A DNA stretch of 64,000 nt from positions 496,001 through 560,000 of the forward strand of contig CALSFV010000047.1 in the NCBI GenBank assembly GCA_943737045.1, given 5' to 3'. Within the stretch, counting starts at the first letter, position 1, and each line of letters begins with the position of its first letter. The notes under the pieces are model-generated. The model was given only the letters and a program-made list of their open reading frames with translations. It did no database searches and was not told the origin of the DNA. Shown here piece after piece: positions 25,173 to 40,500 of this stretch. Source of the DNA: Parapristionchus giblindavisi (lineage: Eukaryota; Nematoda; Chromadorea; Rhabditida; Diplogasteridae). A program made the position numbers and the translations under genes.

Positions 25173-28100
25173 GTGTGTCTCATTCAGAATTTTTTCCTCT
25201 TTCACATAGTATATCAATCGCTGAGTATCATTGTCAATTTGACTTGTAACGAACTGTTTTGTACCAAAAACAGAGAGTACTGAAAGATAAATTTACATAT
25301 TGGCCGTACTTACCACTTTGAAATAGTTCATCTTATTCAGAATTTTTCGCTCTTTCATTTGGTATATGACACGATAGGTTTCATTTTCATTTTCAAATTT
25401 CTCATGTTATCTTGATCATATCAGAGTAAAAGCTACTTTTGTACTTCGATCATTATAGCAGCAGTAAAATATTACAGATCGTCATGACCTGAAGTGTGTC
25501 TCATTCAGAATTTTTTCCACTTTCACATACTATATCACTTGCTGAGTGTCATTGACAATTTGACTTGTAACGAACTGTTTTGTACCAAAAACAGAGAGTA
25601 CCGAAAGATAAATTTACATATTGGCCGTACTGACCACATTGAAATAGTTTATCTTATTCAGAATTTTTCGCTCTTTCATTTGGTATATGACACGATAGGT
25701 TTCATTTTCATTTTCAAATTTCTCAAGTTATCTTGATCATATCAGAGTAAAAGCTACTTTTGTACTTCGATCATTATAGCAGCAGTAAAATATTACAGAA
25801 TGACATGACCTGAAGTGTGTCTCATTCAGAATTTTTTCCTCTTTCACATAGTATATCACTCGCTGAGTATCATTGACAATTTGACTTGTAACGAACTGTT
25901 TTGTACCAAAAACAGAGAGTACCGAAAGATAAATTTACATATTGGCCGTACTGACCACATTGAAATAGTTTATCTTATTCAGAATTTTTCGCTCTTTCAT
26001 TTGGTATATGACACGATAGGTTTCATTTTCATTTTCAAATTTCTCAAGTTATCTTGATCATATCAGAGTAAAAGCTACTTTTGTACTTCGATCATTATAG
26101 CAGCAGTAAAATATTACAGAATGACATGACCTGAAGTGTGTCTCATTCAGAATTTTTTCCTCTTTCACATAGTATATCACTCGCTGAGTATCATTGACAA
26201 TTTGACTTGTAACGAACTGTTTTGTACCAGAAACAGAGAGTACTGAAAGATAAATTTACATATTGGCCGTACTGACCACATTGAAATAGTTTATCTTATT
26301 CAGAATTTTTCGCTCTTTCATTTGGTATATAACACGATAGGTTTCATTTTCATTTTCAAATTTCTCAAGTTATCTTGATCATATCAGAGTAAAAGCTACT
26401 TTTGTACTTCGATCATTATAGCAGCAGTAAAATATTGCAGATCGACATGACCTGAAGTGTGTCTCATTCAGAATTTTTTCCTCTTTCACATACTGTATCA
26501 CTTGCTGAGTGTCATTGACAATTTGACTTGTAACGAACTGTTTTGTACCAAAAACAGAGAGTACCGAAAGATAAATTTACATATTGGCCGTACTGACCAC
26601 ATTGAAATAGTTTATCTTATTCAGAATTTTTCGCTCTTTCATTTGGTATATGACACGATAGGTTTCATTTTCATTTTCAAATTTCTCAAGTTATCTTGAT
26701 CATATCAGAGTAAAAGCTACTTTTGTACTTCGATCATTATAGCAGCAGTAAAATATTGCAGATCGACATGACCTGAAGTGTGTCTCATTCAGAATTTTTT
26801 CCTCTTTCACATACTGTATCACTTGCTGAGTGTCATTGACAATTTGACTTGTAACGAACTGTTTTGTACCAAAAACAGAGAGTACCGAAAGATAAATTTA
26901 CATATTGGCCGTACTGACCACATTGAAATAGTTTATCTTATTCAGAATTTTTCGCTCTTTCATTTGGTATATGACACGATAGGTTTCATTTTCATTTTCA
27001 AATTTCTCAAGTTATCTTGATCATATCAGAGTAAAAGCTACTTTTGTACTTCGATCATTATAGCAGCAGTAAAATATTACAGAATGACATGACCTGAAGT
27101 GTGTCTCATTCAGAATTTTTTCCTCTTTCACATAGTATATCACTCGCTGAGTATCATTGTCAATTTGACTTGTAACGAACTGTTTTGTACCAAAAACAGA
27201 GAGTACTGAAAGATAAATTTACATATTGGCCGTACTTACCACTTTGAAATAGTTCATCTTATTCAGAATTTTTCGCTCTTTCATTTGGTATATGACACGA
27301 TAGGTTTCATTTTCATTTTCAAATTTCTCATGTTATCTTGATCATATCAGAGTAAAAGCTACTTTTGTACTTCGATCATTATAGCAGCAGTAAAATATTA
27401 CAGATCGTCATGACCTGAAGTGTGTCTCATTCAGAATTTTTTCCACTTTCACATACTATATCACTTGCTGAGTGTCATTGACAATTTGACTTGTAACGAA
27501 CTGTTTTGTACCAAAAACAGAGAGTACCGAAAGATAAATTTACATATTGGCCGTACTGACCACATTGAAATAGTTTATCTTATTCAGAATTTTTCGCTCT
27601 TTCATTTGGTATATGACACGATAGGTTTCATTTTCATTTTCAAATTTCTCAAGTTATCTTGATCATATCAGAGTAAAAGCTACTTTTGTACTTCGATCAT
27701 TATAGCAGCAGTAAAATATTACAGAATGACATGACCTGAAGTGTGTCTCATTCAGAATTTTTTCCTCTTTCACATAGTATATCACTCGCTGAGTATCATT
27801 GACAATTTGACTTGTAACGAACTGTTTTGTACCAAAAACAGAGAGTACCGAAAGATAAATTTACATATTGGCCGTACTGACCACATTGAAATAGTTTATC
27901 TTATTCAGAATTTTTCGCTCTTTCATTTGGTATATGACACGATAGGTTTCATTTTCATTTTCAAATTTCTCAAGTTATCTTGATCATATCAGAGTAAAAG
28001 CTACTTTTGTACTTCGATCATTATAGCAGCAGTAAAATATTACAGAATGACATGACCTGAAGTGTGTCTCATTCAGAATTTTTTCCTCTTTCACATAGTA

Positions 28101-29024
28101 TATCACTCGCTGAGTATCATTGACAATTTGACTTGTAACGAACTGTTTTGTACCAGAAACAGAGAGTACTGAAAGATAAATTTACATATTGGCCGTACTG
28201 ACCACATTGAAATAGTTTATCTTATTCAGAATTTTTCGCTCTTTCATTTGGTATATAACACGATAGGTTTCATTTTCATTTTCAAATTTCTCAAGTTATC
28301 TTGATCATATCAGAGTAAAAGCTACTTTTGTACTTCGATCATTATAGCAGCAGTAAAATATTGCAGATCGACATGACCTGAAGTGTGTCTCATTCAGAAT
28401 TTTTTCCTCTTTCACATACTGTATCACTTGCTGAGTGTCATTGACAATTTGACTTGTAACGAACTGTTTTGTACCAAAAACAGAGAGTACCGAAAGATAA
28501 ATTTACATATTGGCCGTACTGACCACATTGAAATAGTTTATCTTATTCAGAATTTTTCGCTCTTTCATTTGGTATATGACACGATAGGTTTCATTTTCAT
28601 TTTCAAATTTCTCAAGTTATCTTGATCATATCAGAGTAAAAGCTACTTTTGTACTTCGATCATTATAGCAGCAGTAAAATATTGCAGATCGACATGACCT
28701 GAAGTGTGTCTCATTCAGAATTTTTTCCTCTTTCACATACTGTATCACTTGCTGAGTGTCATTGACAATTTGACTTGTAACGAACTGTTTTGTACCAAAA
28801 ACAGAGAGTACCGAAAGATAAATTTACATATTGGCCGTACTGACCACATTGAAATAGTTTATCTTATTCAGAATTTTTCGCTCTTTCATTTGGTATATGA
28901 CACGATAGGTTTCATTTTCATTTTCAAATTTCTCAAGTTATCTTGATCATATCAGAGTAAAAGCTACTTTTGTACTTCGATCATTATAGCAGCAGTAAAA
29001 TATTACAGAATGACATGACCTGAA
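25173..29024 (+). repeat. Two copies of a six-monomer HOR (1926 bp)
   Basis: The order alpha, beta, e, gamma, delta, delta occupies 25173-27098 and again 27099-29024. Both alphas carry gtcaat in place of gccaat, which is rare elsewhere; only the first also has tcaatcgc. The delta-delta pair at the end of each unit and the gamma-delta-delta that follows at 29025 suggest that a gamma-delta-delta trimer and an alpha-beta-e trimer were joined and then duplicated. Confidence 0.85.
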
Positions 29025-31592
29025 GTGTGTCTCATTCAGAATTTTTTCCTCTTTCACATAGTATATCACTCGCTGAGTATCATTGACAATTTGACTTGTA
29101 ACGAACTGTTTTGTACCAGAAACAGAGAGTACTGAAAGATAAATTTACATATTGGCCGTACTGACCACATTGAAATAGTTTATCTTATTCAGAATTTTTC
29201 GCTCTTTCATTTGGTATATAACACGATAGGTTTCATTTTCATTTTCAAATTTCTCAAGTTATCTTGATCATATCAGAGTAAAAGCTACTTTTGTACTTCG
29301 ATCATTATAGCAGCAGTAAAATATTGCAGATCGACATGACCTGAAGTGTGTCTCATTCAGAATTTTTTCCTCTTTCACATACTGTATCACTTGCTGAGTG
29401 TCATTGACAATTTGACTTGTAACGAACTGTTTTGTACCAAAAACAGAGAGTACCGAAAGATAAATTTACATATTGGCCGTACTGACCACATTGAAATAGT
29501 TTATCTTATTCAGAATTTTTCGCTCTTTCATTTGGTATATGACACGATAGGTTTCATTTTCATTTTCAAATTTCTCAAGTTATCTTGATCATATCAGAGT
29601 AAAAGCTACTTTTGTACTTCGATCATTATAGCAGCAGTAAAATATTGCAGATCGACATGACCTGAAGTGTGTCTCATTCAGAATTTTTTCCTCTTTCACA
29701 TACTGTATCACTTGCTGAGTGTCATTGACAATTTGACTTGTAACGAACTGTTTTGTACCAAAAACAGAGAGTACCGAAAGATAAATTTACATATTGGCCG
29801 TACTGACCACATTGAAATAGTTTATCTTATTCAGAATTTTTCGCTCTTTCATTTGGTATATGACACGATAGGTTTCATTTTCATTTTCAAATTTCTCAAG
29901 TTATCTTGATCATATCAGAGTAAAAGCTACTTTTGTACTTCGATCATTATAGCAGCAGTAAAATATTACAGAATGACATGACCTGAAGTGTGTCTCATTC
30001 AGAATTTTTTCCTCTTTCACATAGTATATCACTCGCTGAGTATCATTGCCAATTTGACTTGTAACGAACTGTTTTGTACCAAAAACAGAGAGTACTGAAA
30101 GATAAATTTACATATTGGCCGTACTTACCACTTTGAAATAGTTCATCTTATTCAGAATTTTTCGCTCTTTCATTTGGTATATGACACGATAGGTTTCATT
30201 TTCATTTTCAAATTTCTCATGTTATCTTGATCATATCAGAGTAAAAGCTACTTTTGTACTTCGATCATTATAGCAGCAGTAAAATATTACAGATCGTCAT
30301 GACCTGAAGTGTGTCTCATTCAGAATTTTTTCCACTTTCACATACTATATCACTTGCTGAGTGTCATTGACAATTTGACTTGTAACGAACTGTTTTGTAC
30401 CAAAAACAGAGAGTACCGAAAGATAAATTTACATATTGGCCGTACTGACCACATTGAAATAGTTTATCTTATTCAGAATTTTTCGCTCTTTCATTTGGTA
30501 TATGACACGATAGGTTTCATTTTCATTTTCAAATTTCTCAAGTTATCTTGATCATATCAGAGTAAAAGCTACTTTTGTACTTCGATCATTATAGCAGCAG
30601 TAAAATATTACAGAATGACATGACCTGAAGTGTGTCTCATTCAGAATTTTTTCCTCTTTCACATAGTATATCACTCGCTGAGTATCATTGCCAATTTGAC
30701 TTGTAACGAACTGTTTTGTACCAAAAACAGAGAGTACTGAAAGATAAATTTACATATTGGCCGTACTTACCACATTGAAATAGTTTATCTTATTCAGAAT
30801 TTTTCGCTCTTTCATTTGGTATATGACACGATAGGTTTCATTTTCATTTTCAAATTTCTCAAGTTATCTTGATCATATCAGAGTAAAAGCAACTTTTGTA
30901 CTTCGATCATTATAGCAGCAGCAAAATATTACAGATCGTCATGACCTGAAGTGTGTCTCATTCAGAATTTTTTCCACTTTCACATACTATATCACTTGCT
31001 GAGTGTCATTGACAATTTGACTTGTAACGAACTGTTTTGTACCAAAAACAGAGAGTACCGAAAGATAAATTTACATATTGGCCGTACTGACCACATTGAA
31101 ATAGTTTATCTTATTCAGAATTTTTCGCTCTTTCATTTGGTATATGACACGATAGGTTTCATTTTCATTTTCAAATTTCTCAAGTTATCTTGATCATATC
31201 AGAGTAAAAGCTACTTTTGTACTTCGATCATTATAGCAGCAGTAAAATATTGCAGATCGACATGACCTGAAGTGTGTCTCATTCAGAATTTTTTCCTCTT
31301 TCACATACTGTATCACTTGCTGAGTGTCATTGACAATTTGACTTGTAACGAACTGTTTTGTACCAAAAACAGAGAGTACCGAAAGATAAATTTACATATT
31401 GGCCGTACTGACCACATTGAAATAGTTTATCTTATTCAGAATTTTTCGCTCTTTCATTTGGTATATGAAAAGATAGGTTTCATTTTCATTTTCAAATTTC
31501 TCAAGTTATCTTGATCATATCAGAGTAAAAGCTACTTTTGTACTTCGATCATTATAGCAGCAGTAAAATATTACAGAATGACATGACCTGAA
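29025..31592 (+). repeat. gamma-delta-delta then alpha-beta pairs (8 monomers)
   Basis: The order is gamma, delta, delta, alpha, beta, an alpha hybrid (30630, with cttaccacattg, tttatc and ctcaag), beta, delta. The hybrid has an alpha front joined to a T3 back and private changes (gcaactttt and cagcagcaaaa near 30890-30925). The last delta has tatgaaaagatagg near 31468. The alpha-type hybrid with cttaccacattg reappears in the superunit that follows. Confidence 0.78.
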
Positions 31593-34500
31593 GTGTGTCT
31601 CATTCAGAATTTTTTCCTCTTTCACATAGTATATCACTCGCTGAGTATCATTGACAATTTGACTTGTAACGAACTGTTTTGTACCAGAAACAGAGAGTAC
31701 TGAAAGATAAATTTACATATTGGCCGTACTGACCACATTGAAATAGTTTATCTTATTCAGAATTTTTCGCTCTTTCATTTGGTATATAACACGATAGGTT
31801 TCATTTTCATTTTCAAATTTCTCAAGTTATCTTGATCATATCACAGTAAAAGCTACTTTTGTACTTCGATCATTATAGCAGCAGTAAAATATTGCAGATC
31901 GACATGACCTGAAGTGTGTCTCATTCAGAATTTTTTCCTCTTTCACATACTGTATCACTTGCTGAGTGTCATTGACAATTTGACTTGTAACGAACTGTTT
32001 TGTACCAAAAACAGAGAGTACCGAAAGATAAATTTACATATTGGCCGTACTGACCACATTGAAATAGTTTATCTTATTCAGAATTTTTCGCTCTTTCATT
32101 TGGTATATGACACGATAGGTTTCATTTTCATTTTCAAATTTCTCAAGTTATCTTGATCATATCAGAGTAAAAGCTACTTTTGTACTTCGATCATTATAGC
32201 AGCAGTAAAATATTACAGAATGACATGACCTGAAGTGTGTCTCATTCAGAATTTTTTCCTCTTTCACATAGTATATCACTCGCTGAGTATCATTGCCAAT
32301 TTTTCTTGTAACGAACTGTTTTGTACCAAAAACAGAGAGTACTGAAAGATAAATTTACATATTGGCCGTACTTACCACATTGAAATAGTTTATCTTATTC
32401 AGAATTTTTCGCTCTTTCATTTGGTATATGACACGATAGGTTTCATTTTCATTTTCAAATTTCTCAAGTTATCTTGATCATATCAGAGTAAAAGCTACTT
32501 TTGTACTTCGATCATTATAGCAGCAGTAAAATATTACAGATCGTCATGACCTGAAGTGTGTCTCATTCAGAATTTTTTCCACTTTCACATACTATATCAC
32601 TTGCTGAGTGTCATTGACAATTTGACTTGTAACGAACTGTTTTGTACCAAAAACAGAGAGTACCGAAAGATAAATTTACATATTGGCCGTACTGACCACA
32701 TTGAAATAGTTTATCTTATTCAGAATTTTTCGCTCTTTCATTTGGTATATGACACGATAGGTTTCATTTTCATTTTCAAATTTCTCAAGTTATCTTGATC
32801 ATATCAGAGTAAAAGCTACTTTTGTACTTCGATCATTATAGCAGCAGTAAAATATTACAGAATGACATGACCTGAAGTGTGTCTCATTCAGAATTTTTTC
32901 CTCTTTCACATAGTATATCACTCGCTGAGTATCATTGACAATTTGACTTGTAACGAACTGTTTTGTACCAAAAACAGAGAGTACCGAAAGATAAATTTAC
33001 ATATTGGCCGTACTGACCACATTGAAATAGTTTATCTTATTCAGAATTTTTCGCTCTTTCATTTGGTATATGACACGATAGGTTTCATTTTCATTTTCAA
33101 ATTTCTCAAGTTATCTTGATCATATCAGAGTAAAAGCTACTTTTGTACTTCGATCATTATAGCAGCAGTAAAATATTACAGATTGACATGACCTGAAGTG
33201 TGTCTCATTCAGAATTTTTTCCTCTTTCACATAGTATATCACTCGCTGAGTATCATTGACAATTTGACTTGTAACGAACTGTATTGTACCAAAAACAGAG
33301 AGTACCGAAAGATAAATTTACATATTGGCCGTACTGACCACATTGAAATAGTTTATCTTATTCAGAATTTTTCGCTCTTTCATTTGGTATATGACACGAT
33401 AGGTTTCATTTTCATTTTCAAATTTCTCAAGTTATCTTGATCATATCAGAGTAAAAGCTACTTTTGTACTTCGATCATTATAGCAGCAGTAAAATATTAC
33501 AGAATGACATGACCTGAAGTGTGTCTCATTCAGAATTTTTTCCTCTTTCACATAGTATATCACTCGCTGAGTATCATTGCCAATTTTTCTTGTAACGAAC
33601 TGTTTTGTACCAAAAACAGAGAGTACTGAAAGATAAATTTACATATTGGCCGTACTTACCACATTGAAATAGTTTATCTTATTCAGAATTTTTCGCTCTT
33701 TCATTTGGTATATGACACGATAGGTTTCATTTTCATTTTCAAATTTCTCAAGTTATCTTGATCATATCAGAGTAAAAGCTACTTTTGTACTTCGATCATT
33801 ATAGCAGCAGTAAAATATTACAGATCGTCATGACCTGAAGTGTGTCTCATTCAGAATTTTTTCCACTTTCACATACTATATCACTTGCTGAGTGTCATTG
33901 ACAATTTGACTTGTAACGAACTGTTTTGTACCAAAAACAGAGAGTACCGAAAGATAAATTTACATATTGGCCGTACTGACCACATTGAAATAGTTTATCT
34001 TATTCAGAATTTTTCGCTCTTTCATTTGGTATATGACACGATAGGTTTCATTTTCATTTTCAAATTTCTCAAGTTATCTTGATCATATCAGAGTAAAAGC
34101 TACTTTTGTACTTCGATCATTATAGCAGCAGTAAAATATTACAGAATGACATGACCTGAAGTGTGTCTCATTCAGAATTTTTTCCTCTTTCACATAGTAT
34201 ATCACTCGCTGAGTATCATTGACAATTTGACTTGTAACGAACTGTTTTGTACCAAAAACAGAGAGTACCGAAAGATAAATTTACATATTGGCCGTACTGA
34301 CCACATTGAAATAGTTTATCTTATTCAGAATTTTTCGCTCTTTCATTTGGTATATGACACGATAGGTTTCATTTTCATTTTCAAATTTCTCAAGTTATCT
34401 TGATCATATCAGAGTAAAAGCTACTTTTGTACTTCGATCATTATAGCAGCAGTAAAATATTACAGAATGACATGACCTGAAGTGTGTCTCATTCAGAATT

Positions 34501-37500
34501 TTTTCCTCTTTCACATAGTATATCACTCGCTGAGTATCATTGACAATTTGACTTGTAACGAACTGTTTTGTACCAGAAACAGAGAGTACTGAAAGATAAA
34601 TTTACATATTGGCCGTACTGACCACATTGAAATAGTTTATCTTATTCAGAATTTTTCGCTCTTTCATTTGGTATATAACACGATAGGTTTCATTTTCATT
34701 TTCAAATTTCTCAAGTTATCTTGATCATATCAGAGTAAAAGCTACTTTTGTACTTCGATCATTATAGCAGCAGTAAAATATTGCAGATCGACATGACCTG
34801 AAGTGTGTCTCATTCAGAATTTTTTCCTCTTTCACATACTATATCACTTGCTGAGTGTCATTGACAATTTGACTTGTAACGAACTGTTTTGTACCAAAAA
34901 CAGAGAGTACCGAAAGATAAATTTACATATTGGCCGTACTGACCACATTGAAATAGTTTATCTTATTCAGAATTTTTCGCTCTTTCATTTGGTATATGAC
35001 ACGATAGGTTTCATTTTCATTTTCAAATTTCTCAAGTTATCTTGATCATATCAGAGTAAAAGCTACTTTTGTACTTCGATCATTATAGCAGCAGTAAAAT
35101 ATTACAGAATGACATGACCTGAAGTGTGTCTCATTCAGAATTTTTTCCTCTTTCACATAGTATATCACTCGCTGAGTATCATTGACAATTTGACTTGTAA
35201 CGAACTGTTTTGTACCAAAAACAGAGAGTACCGAAAGATAAATTTACATATTGGCCGTACTGACCACATTGAAATAGTTTATCTTATTCAGAATTTTTCG
35301 CTCTTTCATTTGGTATATGACACGATAGGTTTCATTTTCATTTTCAAATTTCTCAAGTTATCTTGATCATATCAGAGTAAAAGCTACTTTTGTACTTCGA
35401 TCATTATAGCAGCAGTAAAATATTACAGAATGACATGACCTGAAGTGTGTCTCATTCAGAATTTTTTCCTCTTTCACATAGTATATCACTCGCTGAGTAT
35501 CATTGACAATTTGACTTGTAACGAACTGTTTTGTACCAGAAACAGAGAGTACTGAAAGATAAATTTACATATTGGCCGTACTGACCACATTGAAATAGTT
35601 TATCTTATTCAGAATTTTTCGCTCTTTCATTTGGTATATAACACGATAGGTTTCATTTTCATTTTCAAATTTCTCAAGTTATCTTGATCATATCAGAGTA
35701 AAAGCTACTTTTGTACTTCGATCATTATAGCAGCAGTAAAATATTGCAGATCGACATGACCTGAAGTGTGTCTCATTCAGAATTTTTTCCTCTTTCACAT
35801 ACTGTATCACTTGCTGAGTGTCATTGACAATTTGACTTGTAACGAACTGTTTTGTACCAAAAACAGAGAGTACCGAAAGATAAATTTACATATTGGCCGT
35901 ACTGACCACATTGAAATAGTTTATCTTATTCAGAATTTTTCGCTCTTTCATTTGGTATATGACACGATAGGTTTCATTTTCATTTTCAAATTTCTCAAGT
36001 TATCTTGATCATATCAGAGTAAAAGCTACTTTTGTACTTCGATCATTATAGCAGCAGTAAAATATTACAGAATGACATGACCTGAAGTGTGTCTCATTCA
36101 GAATTTTTTCCTCTTTCACATAGTATATCACTCGCTGAGTATCATTGCCAATTTGACTTGTAACGAACTGTTTTGTACCAAAAACAGAGAGTACTGAAAG
36201 ATAAATTTACATATTGGCCGTACTTACCACTTTGAAATAGTTCATCTTATTCAGAATTTTTCGCTCTTTCATTTGGTATATGACACGATAGGTTTCATTT
36301 TCATTTTCAAATTTCTCATGTTATCTTGATCATATCAGAGTAAAAGCTACTTTTGTACTTCGATCATTATAGCAGCAGTAAAATATTACAGATCGTCATG
36401 ACCTGAAGTGTGTCTCATTCAGAATTTTTTCCACTTTCACATACTGTATCACTTGCTGAGTGTCATTGACAATTTGACTTGTAACGAACTGTTTTGTACC
36501 AAAAACAGAAAGTACCGAAAGATAAATTTACATATTGGCCGTACTGACCACATTGAAATAGTTTATCTTATTCAGAATTTTTCGCTCTTTCATTTGGTAT
36601 ATGACACGATAGGTTTCATTTTCATTTTCAAATTTCTCAAGTTATCTTGATCATATCAGAGTAAAAGCTACTTTTGTACTTCGATCATTATAGCAGCAGT
36701 AAAATATTACAGATCGTCATGACCTGAAGTGTGTCTCATTCAGAATTTTTTCCACTTTCACATACTATATCACTTGCTGAGTGTCATTGACAATTTGACT
36801 TGTAACGAACTGTTTTGTACCAAAAACAGAGAGTACCGAAAGATAAATTTACATATTGGCCGTACTGACCACATTGAAATAGTTTATCTTATTCAGAATT
36901 TTTCGCCCTTTCATTTGGTATATGACACGATAGGTTTCATTTTCATTTTCAAATTTCTCAAGTTATCTTGATCATATCAGAGTAAAAGCTACTTTTGTAC
37001 TTCGATCATTATAGCAGCAGTAAAATATTACAGAATGACATGACCTGAAGTGTGTCTCATTCAGAATTTTTTCCTCTTTCACATAGTATATCACTCGCTG
37101 AGTATCATTGACAATTTGACTTTTAACGAACTGTTTTGTACCAAAAACAGAGAGTACCGAAAGATAAATTTACATATTGGCCGTACTGACCACATTGAAA
37201 TAGTTTATCTTATTCAGAATTTTTCGCTCTTTCATTTGGTATATGACACGATAGGTTTCATTTTCATTTTCAAATTTCTCAAGTTATCTTGATCATATCA
37301 GAGTAAAAGCTACTTTTGTACTTCGATCATTATAGCAGCAGTAAAATATTACAGAATGACATGACCTGAAGTGTGTCTCATTCAGAATTTTTTCCTCTTT
37401 CACATAGTATATCACTCGCTGAGTATCATTGACAATTTGACTTGTAACGAACTGTTTTGTACCAGAAACAGAGAGTACTGAAAGATAAATTTACATATTG

Positions 37501-40500
37501 GCCGTAGTGACCACATTGAAATAGTTTATCTTATTCAGAATTTTTCGCTCTTTCATTTGGTATATAACACGATAGGTTTCATTTTCATTTTCAAATTTCT
37601 CAAGTTATCTTGATCATATCAGAGTAAAAGCTACTTTTGTACTTCGATCATTATAGCAGCAGTAAAATATTACAGAATGACATGACCTGAAGTGTGTCTC
37701 ATTCAGAATTTTTTCCTCTTTCACATAGTATATCACTCGCTGAGTATCATTGACAATTTGACTTGTAACGAACTGTTTTGTACCAAAAACAGAGAGTACC
37801 GAAAGATAAATTTACATATTGGCCGTACTGACCACTTTGAAATAGTTTATCTTATTCAGAATTTTTCGCTCTTTCATTTGGTATATGACACGATAGGTTT
37901 CATTTTCATTTTCAAATTTCTCAAGTTATCTTGATCATATCAGAGTAAAAGCTACTTTTGTACTTCGATCATTATAGCAGCAGTAAAATATTACAGAATG
38001 ACATGACCTGAAGTGTGTCTCATTCAGAATTTTTTCCTCTTTCACATAGTATATCACTCGCTGAGTATCATTGACAATTTGACTTGTAACGAACTGTTTT
38101 GTACCAGAAACAGAGAGTACTGAAAGATAAATTTACATATTGGCCGTACTGACCACTTTGAAATAGTTTATCTTATTCAGAATTTTTCGCTCTTTCATTT
38201 GGTATATGACACGATAGGTTTCATTTTCATTTTCAAATTTCCCAAGTTATCTTGATCATATCAGAGTAAAAGCTACTTTTGTACTTCGATCATTATAGCA
38301 GCAGTAAAATATTACAGAATGACATGACCTGAAGTGTGTCTCATTCAGAATTTTTTCCTCTTTCACATAGTATATCACTCGCTGAGTATCATTGACAATT
38401 TGACTTGTAACGAACTGTTTTGTACCAGAAACAGAGAGTACTGAAAGATAAATTTACATATTGGCCGTACTGACCACATTGAAATAGTTTATCTTATTCA
38501 GAATTTTTCGCTCTTTCATTTGGTATATAACACGATAGGTTTCATTTTCATTTTCAAATTTCTCAAGTTATCTTGATCATATCAGAGTAAAAGCTACTTT
38601 TGTACTTCGATCATTATAGCAGCAGTAAAATATTGCAGATCGACATGACCTGAAGTGTGTCTCATTCAGAATTTTTTCCTCTTTCACATACTGTATCACT
38701 TGCTGAGTGTCATTGACAATTTGACTTGTAACGAACTGTTTTGTACCAAAAACAGAGAGTACCGAAAGATAAATTTACATATTGGCCGTACTGACCACAT
38801 TGAAATAGTTTATCTTATTCAGAATTTTTCGCTCTTTCATTTGGTATATGACACGATAGGTTTCATTTTCATTTTCAAATTTCTCAAGTTATCTTGATCA
38901 TATCAGAGTAAAAGCTACTTTTGTACTTCGATCATTATAGCAGCAGTAAAATATTACAGAATGACATGACCTGAAGTGTGTCTCATTCAGAATTTTTTCC
39001 TCTTTCACATAGTATATCACTCGCTGAGTATCATTGCCAATTTGACTTGTAACGAACTGTTTTGTACCAAAAACAGAGAGTACTGAAAGATAAATTTACA
39101 TATTGGCCGTACTTACCACTTTGAAATAGTTCATCTTATTCAGAATTTTTCGCTCTTTCATTTGGTATATGACACGATAGGTTTCATTTTCATTTTCAAA
39201 TTTCTCATGTTATCTTGATCATATCAGAGTAAAAGCTACTTTTGTACTTCGATCATTATAGCAGCAGTAAAATATTACAGAATGACATGACCTGAAGTGT
39301 GTCTCATTCAGAATTTTTTCCTCTTTCACATAGTATATCACTCGCTGAGTATCATTGACAATTTGACTTTTAACGAACTGTTTTGTACCAAAAACAGAGA
39401 GTACCGAAAGATAAATTTACATATTGGCCGTACTGACCACATTGAAATAGTTTATCTTATTCAGAATTTTTCGCTCTTTCATTTGGTATATGACACGATA
39501 GGTTTCATTTTCATTTTCAAATTTCTCAAGTTATCTTGATCATATCAGAGTAAAAGCTACTTTTGTACTTCGATCATTATAGCAGCAGTAAAATATTACA
39601 GAATGACATGACCTGAAGTGTGTCTCATTCAGAATTTTTTCCTCTTTCACATAGTATATCACTCGCTGAGTATCATTGACAATTTGACTTGTAACGAACT
39701 GTTTTGTACCAGAAACAGAGAGTACTGAAAGATAAATTTACATATTGGCCGTACTGACCACATTGAAATAGTTTATCTTATTCAGAATTTTTCGCTCTTT
39801 CATTTGGTATATAACACGATAGGTTTCATTTTCATTTTCAAATTTCTCAAGTTATCTTGATCATATCAGAGTAAAAGCTACTTTTGTACTTCGATCATTA
39901 TAGCAGCAGTAAAATATTGCAGATCGACATGACCTGAAGTGTGTCTCATTCAGAATTTTTTCCTCTTTCACATAGTATATCACTCGCTGAGTATCATTGA
40001 CAATTTGACTTGTAACGAACTGTTTTGTACCAGAAACAGAGAGTACTGAAAGATAAATTTACATATTGGCCGTACTGACCACATTGAAATAGTTTATCTT
40101 ATTCAGAATTTTTCGCTCTTTCATTTGGTATATAACACGATAGGTTTCATTTTCATTTTCAAATTTCTCAAGTTATCTTGATCATATCACAGTAAAAGCT
40201 ACTTTTGTACTTCGATCATTATAGCAGCAGTAAAATATTGCAGATCGACATGACCTGAAGTGTGTCTCATTCAGAATTTTTTCCTCTTTCACATACTGTA
40301 TCACTTGCTGAGTGTCATTGACAATTTGACTTGTAACGAACTGTTTTGTACCAAAAACAGAGAGTACTGAAAGATAAATTTACATATTGGCCGTACTGAC
40401 CACATTGAAATAGTTTATCTTATTCAGAATTTTTCGCTCTTTCATTTGGTATATGACACGATAGGTTTCATTTTCATTTTCAAATTTCTCAAGTTATCTT

